A DNA stretch of 13,338 nucleotides, taken from Candidatus Roizmanbacteria bacterium CG_4_9_14_0_8_um_filter_34_12. Lineage in GTDB: Bacteria; Patescibacteriota; Microgenomatia; UBA1406; GWC2-37-13. The stretch spans positions 1 to 13,338 of the forward strand of contig PFTH01000105.1 of NCBI GenBank assembly GCA_002789465.1, read 5' to 3'. This document shows positions 6,228-11,167 of this stretch, one piece after another. The notes under the pieces are model-generated. The model worked only from the letters and a program-made list of their open reading frames with translations. It searched no databases and was not told the origin of the DNA. The stretch's first letter is position 1. Each line of letters opens with the position of its first letter. The position numbers and the translations under genes were made by a program.

Positions 6228-7081
6228 ATAGTGTTTTTATAAAAGTTTTTGTAGTCTCTTTTCAACCCCTCAATTAAAGGAATAAAATCAATTCCATATT
6301 TTTTAATCTTATTATTAGAAACGATAAGATTTTCGTTATCAAAAGGAAATTCTTCTTCTCTAAAGTTTTTACCAATTGCCTTAGGATTAAGTGTGATAAT
6401 GGGTTTTTTACCAACGATTTTACCCATTTCTTCCACCAATCCAACTAACGTAATTGATTCATTTCCAGCAACATTGAACGCACCCCGAATTCTATTTTCT
6501 GCTAATGTAACGATCGCCCGAGCCACTTCATCGACAAACACAAACTGAGCAACACCAAGGCCGTTCCCTGGAAGAACTAACGGGATTCCTTTTTTTATCC
6601 GAGAATAAATAAAGTTTTCCCGGTCACAATAATTTTTTGGGCCAAGAATATATGCCGGTCGAATTATTCCATAGTTTATTCCACTTTTTGCTAAAACTTT
6701 TTCACATTCAACTTTACCTTTCCCATAATCTCCAAAGGATGGCCAGTCACCAATTGGCGATTCTTCCGTTAATGGAAAAATCTCGGTTTTTTTATATGCG
6801 GCAACCGTTCCAAAATGTAAAAAATAATCAAATTTTAAATCCTCTATTGCCTTTTTTGTTTGTGACCCAACATAAGCGCAAGTATCAATAACAATATCAA
6901 ACTTTTCTTTCAATTTATCAAAACCTTGTCCCCTATCTCCTTTAACAAAACGCACTTCTTGAGGATATTTTGAACTAATTCCTCCTCGATTAAAAACAGT
7001 AAGTTTATGTTTTTTTCTAAGAAGAAGGGAGACAACATGAGGACCAACAAACCTCGAACCACCAATAATTAAGATTTTCAT
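6224..7081 (-). CDS. NAD(P)-dependent epimerase/dehydratase-like extended SDR protein
   Basis: The 285-residue protein starts with a Rossmann nucleotide-binding motif MKILIIGGSRFVGPHV, a variant of GxxGxxG. The FDIVIDTCAY strand follows, then FGTVAAYK (90-97) and the likely catalytic Tyr119-x3-Lys123 in DYGKGKVECEK. Later conserved parts are RPAYILGP (141-148) and FVFVDEVARAIV. The GGSRFVG form is typical of the group related to chloroplast CSP41-like proteins and sugar epimerases. The substrate is not deducible, and RNA binding rather than sugar chemistry is possible. TATAAT (7091-7096) ends nine bases before the ATG with no Shine-Dalgarno. The gene is convergent with, and overlaps by four bases, the broken SET gene. 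Confidence 0.9.
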   Translation of the reverse strand: MKILIIGGSRFVGPHVVSLLLRKKHKLTVFNRGGISSKYPQEVRFVKGDRGQGFDKLKEKFDIVIDTCAYVGSQTKKAIEDLKFDYFLHFGTVAAYKKTEIFPLTEESPIGDWPSFGDYGKGKVECEKVLAKSGINYGIIRPAYILGPKNYCDRENFIYSRIKKGIPLVLPGNGLGVAQFVFVDEVARAIVTLAENRIRGAFNVAGNESITLVGLVEEMGKIVGKKPIITLNPKAIGKNFREEEFPFDNENLIVSNNKIKKYGIDFIPLIEGLKRDYKNFYKNTI

Positions 7082-7090
7082 TTGTTTACT

Positions 7091-7096
7091 ATTATA
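7091..7096 (-). promoter_or_regulatory. -10 box of the epimerase-like gene
   Basis: TATAAT on the minus strand ends nine bases before the ATG at 7081, predicting a leader of about two bases. No -35 match is clear. Confidence 0.5.
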
Positions 7097-7151
7097 TAGA
7101 ATTATTTATTTTCATCAACTACACTCTATGAATTTAACTCTGAACCCGCAT

Positions 7152-7169
7152 GACCCATCAGACCCATCG
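7152..7169. repeat. Tandem GACCCATC(A/G) 9-mers
   Basis: Two adjacent 9-base units, GACCCATCA and GACCCATCG, lie just upstream of the promoter at 7177. They are a short, GC-richer island in AT-rich DNA, possibly a remnant of a longer tandem repeat. Confidence 0.4.
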
Positions 7170-7176
7170 TGATTTT

Positions 7177-7185
7177 TGGTATAAT
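7177..7185 (+). promoter_or_regulatory. Extended -10 promoter, leaderless start for 7194
   Basis: TGGTATAAT ends at 7185, eight bases before the ATG at 7194. The transcript should begin within one or two bases of the start codon. No Shine-Dalgarno is seen. Confidence 0.65.
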
Positions 7186-7193
7186 ATCTTCAT

Positions 7194-7397
7194 ATGTATA
7201 ATTGGTCTACAGATACAACAGAACTGAAGAAAGATCCTGAAAAATATACTATTTGGAAGTTGGAACAACTGATTGATTATGGGTTAGATGGAGAAAAACT
7301 TAATAAAAAACTCTTGATAAAATACTGGGATAAACTACAAATTGATCCCAAAAAACGCGACGCTTTAGCTTTTTTCTTATGGGAAAAACAATCCTAA
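7194..7397 (+). CDS. Small protein, probable antitoxin of nucleotidyltransferase module 2
   Basis: I do not recognise a named family for this 67-residue protein. It reads MYNWSTDTTELKKDPEKYTIWKLEQLIDYG, then a lysine-rich helix, KLLIKYWDKLQIDPKKRDAL. The WKLEQLIDYG...L part resembles the small helical partners placed before AbiEii-like nucleotidyltransferases. The last 19 bases overlap the start of the toxin-like gene, which implies translational coupling. The position, size and overlap are the classic antitoxin-toxin layout. It shows little similarity to the first module's partner (1694-1960), so the two modules may not be recent duplicates. Confidence 0.75.
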   Translation: MYNWSTDTTELKKDPEKYTIWKLEQLIDYGLDGEKLNKKLLIKYWDKLQIDPKKRDALAFFLWEKQS

Positions 7398-8038
7398 CCA
7401 AACGACAGCAACAACTTCTTACATTGCTGTTTGCAGACAGCTATATAAAAAAACATTTCTATTTAACCGGTGGCACTGCACTTTCCGAATATTACTTACA
7501 TCATCGTTTATCTGAAGATTTAGACCTTTTTTCTTCTGAAGAAGTTGATCCGAAAGGAGTTGAAATTATTCTTAAAAAAATTAAGAAGAAAATAAATTTC
7601 AAAAAAATCGTTTATCAAAACCATTTCAACAGAAACCTTTTCTTTTTGCATTTTAACGACGAAATATTAAAAACTGAATTCACTTATTACCCTTTTGAGC
7701 AAATAGAAAAACCAAATAACATGGAAAATATAAAAATTGATTCTCTATTTGATATCGCTGTAAATAAAGCCGATACAATTATTACTAATCCACGCAGTCG
7801 TGATTTTATTGACTTGTATTTAATAATAAATTTAAAAAAATGGCAATTTAATAAACTAATTAAAGACGCACGAATAAAATTCGATAAATATGTCGATCCA
7901 TTGCAAATCACCGAACAACTTTTACAAGCCACTAAAGTAAGAGATTATCCACGGATGATTGTTCCTTTAGAAAACAAAAAGTGGCAAAATTTTTGGCTTA
8001 ACGAAGCAAGAAAACTTAAAGATCAGATTTTTAAATAA
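7379..8038 (+). CDS. AbiEii/AbiGii-type nucleotidyltransferase, probable toxin (module 2)
   Basis: The 219-residue protein carries FYLTGGTALSEYYL (residues 27-40) with the Gly-Gly-Thr nucleotidyltransferase motif, then HHRLSEDLDLFS with metal-binding aspartates Asp47 and Asp49. The spacing is almost the same as in the module 1 toxin. A second conserved part, DIAVNKADTIITNPRSRDFIDLYLI, supplies the family's Lys and Arg-Asp residues. Family members modify RNA, often tRNA, and act as growth inhibitors countered by their partner. The start overlaps the upstream small gene by 19 bases. Toxicity here is inferred. The gene is convergent with the split GNAT gene. Confidence 0.9.
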   Translation: MGKTILTKRQQQLLTLLFADSYIKKHFYLTGGTALSEYYLHHRLSEDLDLFSSEEVDPKGVEIILKKIKKKINFKKIVYQNHFNRNLFFLHFNDEILKTEFTYYPFEQIEKPNNMENIKIDSLFDIAVNKADTIITNPRSRDFIDLYLIINLKKWQFNKLIKDARIKFDKYVDPLQITEQLLQATKVRDYPRMIVPLENKKWQNFWLNEARKLKDQIFK

Positions 8039-8064
8039 TTTCGTCTATACTTCTCTTCGCCAAG

Positions 8065-8605
8065 TTATTTGTTGCTCCGAAAAATCAACCTAGGCTCGCC
8101 ATCACCATAATAATTTTCTTTCCAAGAAGTAATTTCAAAACCGTTTTTAAGATATAAAATAATGGCTACGATATTTTTTGGATGAGTATGCAAGTAAATA
8201 TTATTACCTTTAGCCAGCGCTAATAATTTTTTTACGATAACTTTTCCAAAACCTTTTCCTTGGTATTTTGGTAAAACAATTATTTGTTTCACCTCTACCC
8301 CATCATCTTGATGTTCATATGCAAACCTCGTAATCCCGAACTTACGCTCGGGGCATTTTGACAATCACTACGTGATTAACCTCTATTCATCTCTAGGTTC
8401 AGATGAGAGAATTTTCTGATTACGGGGTAAAAAGACCAACCAGAATATTTTTTTCATAAACCAAATACACTTCGCAACCCTTAAGAAAACCCAAAGTTAG
8501 TTTGACTGATGTCGATGGAAAATCAAAGTCACGATTAAATGCCTCAATATCCATTTGATAAAGTAATTCCCCGTATTCTTCAGGGTTGACTTTTTTAAAC
8601 TCCAT
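8065..8605 (-). pseudogene. GNAT-family N-acetyltransferase split by a 93-bp insertion
   Basis: The N-terminal half (from 8605) reads MEFKKVNPEEYGELLYQMD and reaches EKNILVGLF before the insertion brings a stop. The C-terminal half (down to 8065) reads TRFAYEHQDDG, then VEVKQIIVLPKYQGKGFG, the acetyl-CoA loop with Q-x-x-G-x-G, and ends LYLKNGFEITSWKENYYGDGEPRLIF. Removing 97 bp (the 93-bp element plus one GTAA copy) joins them exactly as VGLF-TRFAYEH, giving 147 residues, the normal GNAT length. The insertion length is not a multiple of three, so the gene is out of frame. TATAAT (8612-8617) ends six bases before the ATG. The substrate of the former enzyme is unknown. Confidence 0.9.
8334..8426. 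mobile_element. 93-bp MITE-like insertion with 4-bp GTAA target duplication
   Basis: GTAA at 8330-8333 and again at 8427-8430 flanks the 93-bp insert. It contains three short hairpins: CCCGA/TCGGG (8335-8339, 8348-8352), AATCAC-TAC-GTGATT (8363-8377) and TCATCT/AGATGA (8387-8392, 8401-8406). It encodes no protein. The clean reconstitution of the GNAT frame on removal is strong evidence that it arrived as a unit. A 15-base end word is nearly shared with the repeat at 5577. Confidence 0.8.
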
Positions 8606-8611
8606 GAGTTA

Positions 8612-8617
8612 ATTATA
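8612..8617 (-). promoter_or_regulatory. -10 box, leaderless start for the GNAT gene
   Basis: TATAAT on the minus strand ends six bases before the ATG at 8605, so the former mRNA was probably leaderless. Confidence 0.55.
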
Positions 8618-8675
8618 CATAACTACCAATCACCCTTCATAAAATGATCTTCTGATATCTAAAAACCACACAACT

Positions 8676-9044
8676 ATGCCCCCGATTTGGATTAATCCTA
8701 CAGAAGCACTTTTTATTGTTCATGGAATATCTCTTCAAAAAATTGCAGGAAAGGAAAAATATATTTACAATATTGGACGAGCTAAACTTACGCGTCAAAA
8801 CAATAATTATCAAGTTAAAATTATTCCTGATCCAATCCTCACTCCTGATGATTTTTTAGATAAAAATGGAGTTCCATTAGTAGAAGAATTACATCCAGAC
8901 CTTAGGCGGGTTGTTTATTCTTGCGGTGGAGTAATTAAAAAACAAACCCCAAACAGACTATCATTATATGTGAATGTAGGAGATAGAACCACTTTTGAAG
9001 TTGAATTTTCTTTGAAAGAACTGAAAAAAGGACTTTTTTCCTAA
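8676..9044 (+). CDS. Hypothetical 122-residue protein
   Basis: I do not recognise this protein. It begins MPPIWINPTEALFIVHGISL, has a central basic region GRAKLTRQNNNYQVKIIP, a middle segment DFLDKNGVPLVEELHPDLRRVVYSCGG, and ends in alternating hydrophobic residues that look like beta strands (LSLYVNVGDRTTFEVEFSL). There are no signal peptide, membrane helix or obvious catalytic motif; it has a single Cys. The TGATATCTA box (hexamer 8656-8661) ends 14 bases before the ATG. No Shine-Dalgarno precedes the start. The 3' end overlaps the stop of a minus-strand remnant. A small soluble beta-rich protein is all that can be said. Confidence 0.7.
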   Translation: MPPIWINPTEALFIVHGISLQKIAGKEKYIYNIGRAKLTRQNNNYQVKIIPDPILTPDDFLDKNGVPLVEELHPDLRRVVYSCGGVIKKQTPNRLSLYVNVGDRTTFEVEFSLKELKKGLFS

Positions 9045-9154
9045 TCATCCAACTCAATATCAAGACTTTTCAACAACGCAGTGGCTTCGGAAAGAGAAAA
9101 TTTTGCCCTGCATTTTTCAAAAATACAATTTTCAAACTCCTTATCCTGGATTTT
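9041..9154 (-). pseudogene. C-terminal gene remnant without a start codon
   Basis: Reading the minus strand from 9154, one frame is open for 37 codons to TAG at 9041-9043, giving KEFENCIFEKC then RAKFSLSEATALLKSLDIELDD. The sequence looks protein-like, with an amphipathic helix SEATALLKSL, but a TAG lies immediately upstream and no ATG, GTG or TTG is in frame. The AAGGAG inside it has no start in frame at a normal distance. It is best read as the tail of a decayed gene. Family unknown. Confidence 0.4.
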
Positions 9155-9205
9155 CTAATTTGTGTAAGTTAATCCCACAAATTTTTTTTTATAAAAAGAT
9201 TGTTT

Positions 9206-9553
9206 TTAGCTGATAGTAGATCCATTTGAGTTATTTCGGGCAACTAAATTGAAATAATAAAAATACTTTTCCCACCAATCATCAGACGATTGATAAATAT
9301 TGTCACCAAAAAAATCATCAACCAAGACTTCCCTTATTCGTAAAATTTCCTGAAGACGAATGTTATTTTTTTTATCACAGACGGTAAAGTCAATCAATTC
9401 AAGTGCACGATAAAAAGCCATTTGACTCATCTCTTGATTTTTTTTCTTACGCCAATTAATAGCTCTGCCAACCTCTGCACCAATATTTGCCATTTGCTCA
9501 TAAATCGAGAATTCTTTCCAACGCGGTTGCAAGTTTTTATGGTAGATCGTCAT
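9206..9553 (-). CDS. Hypothetical protein paired with the DUF5674 gene
   Basis: The 115-residue protein is not one I can name. It is largely helical, with MTIYHKNLQPRWKEFSIYEQ, then MANIGAEVGRAINWRKKKNQ, ALELIDFTVCD, and a tail rich in aromatic residues, SSDDWWEKYFYYFNLVARN. Its ATG overlaps the TGA of the upstream DUF5674 gene (ATGA), so the two are translated together and probably act together. There is no signal peptide or membrane helix. The paired layout is like a toxin-antitoxin or regulator-partner unit, but no catalytic motif confirms it. The start is secured by the ATGA overlap. Confidence 0.8.
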   Translation of the reverse strand: MTIYHKNLQPRWKEFSIYEQMANIGAEVGRAINWRKKKNQEMSQMAFYRALELIDFTVCDKKNNIRLQEILRIREVLVDDFFGDNIYQSSDDWWEKYFYYFNLVARNNSNGSTIS

Positions 9554-9891
9554 TTCTTTATTAGTTTATTAACAATTGCTTTGATTTTATTTCGTATATT
9601 TTCATCATCGACACTACGGGAAAAATTATTCATTCTTGGACGTAAATTAATCATCGAATCAAACTCGATAAAATCATCACCTGCCAAGTTCGGATAAAAA
9701 TTAATTCCCCACAAATCATCTTGATTCGAACCTAAATCAAGTAGGTATCTTTCTTCATCAGCATGCATTGCCGCATCAATTATGATAATTTCCTTTTTTA
9801 TATCAACCACCGCTTTTACCAATCCTCCCAACAACGTAACATTCATTTTTTTTAGTTCTTGTTTCGAAGTCGGTTTATCAATTAGTTTCAT
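9550..9891 (-). CDS. DUF5674 family protein
   Basis: The 113-residue protein matches what I know of DUF5674: an N-terminal MKLIDKPTSKQELKKM, then VKAVVDIKKEIIIIDAAMHADEE, the GSNQDDLWGINFYP motif, FIEFDSMINLRP and a final RNKIKAIVNKLIKK. Conserved His-Ala-Asp-Glu-Glu and Asp-Leu-Trp-Gly suggest a binding or active site, but the family has no known function. It heads a two-gene operon, with its TGA overlapping the next ATG. TATAAT (9898-9903) ends six bases before the ATG, so the mRNA is probably leaderless. Family call is fairly firm from memory; function is unknown. Confidence 0.88.
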   Translation of the reverse strand: MKLIDKPTSKQELKKMNVTLLGGLVKAVVDIKKEIIIIDAAMHADEERYLLDLGSNQDDLWGINFYPNLAGDDFIEFDSMINLRPRMNNFSRSVDDENIRNKIKAIVNKLIKK

Positions 9892-9897
9892 AAAAGT

Positions 9898-9903
9898 ATT
9901 ATA
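9898..9903 (-). promoter_or_regulatory. -10 box, leaderless start for the DUF5674 operon
   Basis: TATAAT on the minus strand ends six bases before the ATG at 9891. No Shine-Dalgarno is seen. Confidence 0.6.
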
Positions 9904-9950
9904 TACGATCTAAAACAACTTTATTATTCAGTTATTTTTCAGAATTGAGA

Positions 9951-9956
9951 TATAAT
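9951..9956 (+). promoter_or_regulatory. -10 box of the SHOCT membrane-protein gene
   Basis: TATAAT lies 30 bases before the ATG at 9987, giving a predicted leader of about 24 bases. It lies inside an upstream TTG-initiated reading, which is why the start is moved to 9987. Confidence 0.5.
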
Positions 9957-9986
9957 ATTTTTAAATTAAAAGTTTATTTTAAGAAT

Positions 9987-10250
9987 ATGATTCATTATTG
10001 GGGTTATTCTCATGGAAATTATTTTTCACCGAGATTTGGATTACTTGGTTTTTTTGTTTCTCTACTTCCTTGGATTTTTATTATTGGAATTCTTATCGCC
10101 ATCATACGTCAAAATCACGTTTTAGAAACAGAGGTTCCAACTAAGAAAGTTGATGACCAAAACAACAATTTGGAAATTGTCAAAACCCGTTATGCCAAGG
10201 GTGAGATTGATAAAAAAGAATTCGAGCAACTGAAAAAAGATTTAGCTTAA
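9987..10250 (+). CDS. Small membrane protein with C-terminal SHOCT domain
   Basis: From the ATG at 9987 the protein has 87 residues. An aromatic, histidine-containing N-terminus (MIHYWGYSHGNYFSPRFG) leads to one membrane helix (about residues 17-40). A polar linker follows, then the SHOCT motif NNLEIVKTRYAKGEIDKKEF ending in EQLKKDLA (about 60-87). SHOCT is a short oligomerisation-like domain found at the ends of many membrane proteins; its partners are unknown. An open frame extends upstream to a TTG, but TATAAT at 9951-9956 lies within it, so the ATG is preferred. Only a weak AAGAAT precedes the start. Confidence 0.85.
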   Translation: MIHYWGYSHGNYFSPRFGLLGFFVSLLPWIFIIGILIAIIRQNHVLETEVPTKKVDDQNNNLEIVKTRYAKGEIDKKEFEQLKKDLA

Positions 10251-10341
10251 AAAGAAAGGTTTTATGTCTTGTAAATGTCTTTCAACATGTTTTTCCGCGT
10301 GTCTTCTTATTTGAATATATTTCATAGATTAATTTAAAATA

Positions 10342-10770
10342 TTACCAATAATCTTTTAATGCAAGAATTTTTATTCCCTTAATTTTCTTTTTCTGATGTT
10401 TTTGATTAGCGGTTACTAAAGATCCACTCATTTTTTTGGCTAAAGCGATAAATGAAGCATCATAATAAGTCATATTATTTTGATAAGCAATTTCCATTGT
10501 CATTTCGGCAACTGATAGATCTTCCGGAATAAATTTAAGCGGTAAGGTGTAAAAACGTTCGCATAAGCGCAGTAAAATCGGAAGTTCTAATTTTTTGTAC
10601 AATAAGGCATTACTAATCTCATATTTTGAAAGTTCTGGCATCACCAACTCAATCAAATTGTTTTGTGCTTTTTTCATTATTCTATCAACCAAATCAATAT
10701 CATTTTCGTTTTCTTGATGAAGCCATTTTATGGCTACTGAAGAGTCAATAACAAGTATTTGTTGTTTCAT
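10342..10770 (-). CDS. vapC: PIN-domain ribonuclease toxin (VapC-like)
   Basis: Starting at the ATG at 10770 the protein has 142 residues, normal for VapC. PIN-domain acidic residues are Asp9 (ILVIDSSVAIKWL), Glu51 (LSKYEISNALL) and Asp104 (MTYYDASFIALA). The fourth position, usually Asp in a TAD motif, is Asn122 in LVTANQKH, a known variant that may lower or alter metal binding. VapC toxins cut tRNA or rRNA using magnesium. The frame extends nine codons upstream to a TTG, but that would overlap the antitoxin; the ATG four bases after the antitoxin stop is preferred. The partner AbrB-like gene lies immediately upstream. Confidence 0.9.
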   Translation of the reverse strand: MKQQILVIDSSVAIKWLHQENENDIDLVDRIMKKAQNNLIELVMPELSKYEISNALLYKKLELPILLRLCERFYTLPLKFIPEDLSVAEMTMEIAYQNNMTYYDASFIALAKKMSGSLVTANQKHQKKKIKGIKILALKDYW

Positions 10771-10774
10771 GTTT

Positions 10775-11047
10775 TTAATGTCTTTGCCTATCTTCAATAA
10801 TAAATTCAGAGAGTTTAATTTTTTTACCTTGCGCAGAAATTATTCTTGCTTCATGAATTGCTTTCCATACCTTCTCCCAATTAACTTTATCCTCTTGTTT
10901 GGATTCAAAGGGTTTGATAACCAACTCTTTTCCATCTGTCACCTTGATGGAAACAATGGATTTAGGTTGCGCCCATGTTATTAGTTGCCGAACTTCGTCG
11001 GGAATTGTAATTTGATAACGATCGCGCACAACGGCAATTGTTTGCAT
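10775..11047 (-). CDS. vapB: AbrB/SpoVT-type antitoxin (VapB-like)
   Basis: The 90-residue protein has the swapped-hairpin AbrB/SpoVT DNA-binding motif MQTIAVVRDRYQITIPDEVR (1-20), then IVSIKVTDGKELVIKPF. A helical C-terminal half (about 50-90), including WEKVWKAIHEARIISAQG, should wrap and inhibit the PIN toxin. It is followed by the vapC-like ATG after four bases. The promoter is strong: TTGACA (11078-11083), 17 bases, then TATTCT (11055-11060, with a TG extension), ending seven bases before the ATG, so leaderless. AbrB-type antitoxins normally repress their own operon by binding inverted repeats. Confidence 0.92.
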   Translation of the reverse strand: MQTIAVVRDRYQITIPDEVRQLITWAQPKSIVSIKVTDGKELVIKPFESKQEDKVNWEKVWKAIHEARIISAQGKKIKLSEFIIEDRQRH

Positions 11048-11054
11048 AATATGC

Positions 11055-11083
11055 AGAATATCAGAAAATCAGAATTTTGTCAA
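11055..11083 (-). promoter_or_regulatory. Promoter of the vapBC-like operon, leaderless
   Basis: On the minus strand TTGACA (11078-11083), a 17-base spacer and TGATATTCT (hexamer 11055-11060) form a near-consensus promoter. The start site falls at or beside the ATG at 11047. No Shine-Dalgarno is present. Confidence 0.7.
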
Positions 11084-11123
11084 ATGAAGGTTAAAATAAT
11101 CGCGGATTTTTTACCAAAACTTC

Positions 11124-11142
11124 GGCAACCGGTCCGGTTGCC
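11124..11142. promoter_or_regulatory. 9-1-9 bp perfect palindrome, operator candidate
   Basis: GGCAACCGG-T-CCGGTTGCC has nine-base arms and a single central base. It is a GC-rich island in AT-rich DNA and lies where the -35 of the rlmN promoter would be, between the divergent vapBC and rlmN promoters. A one-base loop cannot form a good RNA hairpin, so a protein-binding DNA site is more likely. Confidence 0.5.
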
Positions 11143-11148
11143 AAATTA

Positions 11149-11157
11149 TGGTATACT
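11149..11157 (+). promoter_or_regulatory. Extended -10 promoter of rlmN
   Basis: TGGTATACT ends at 11157, ten bases before the ATG at 11168. The predicted leader is about four bases. A GAGGG lies before the start but would fall mostly outside the mRNA. Confidence 0.55.
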
Positions 11158-11167
11158 CGAGGGTAAT

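Noticed and set aside
9945..9986. TTG-initiated upstream extension of the SHOCT protein
   Set aside because: It contains the perfect TATAAT at 9951-9956, and the ATG at 9987 gives the expected membrane-helix-plus-SHOCT layout.
10771..10797. Nine-codon TTG extension of the PIN toxin
   Set aside because: It overlaps the antitoxin coding end; the ATG at 10770 begins right before the PIN beta-strand and lies four bases after the antitoxin stop.
10985..11167. Open frame upstream of rlmN, including an ATG at 11084
   Set aside because: It runs over the vapBC promoter and the palindrome; RlmN homology begins just after the ATG at 11168, which has its own -10.
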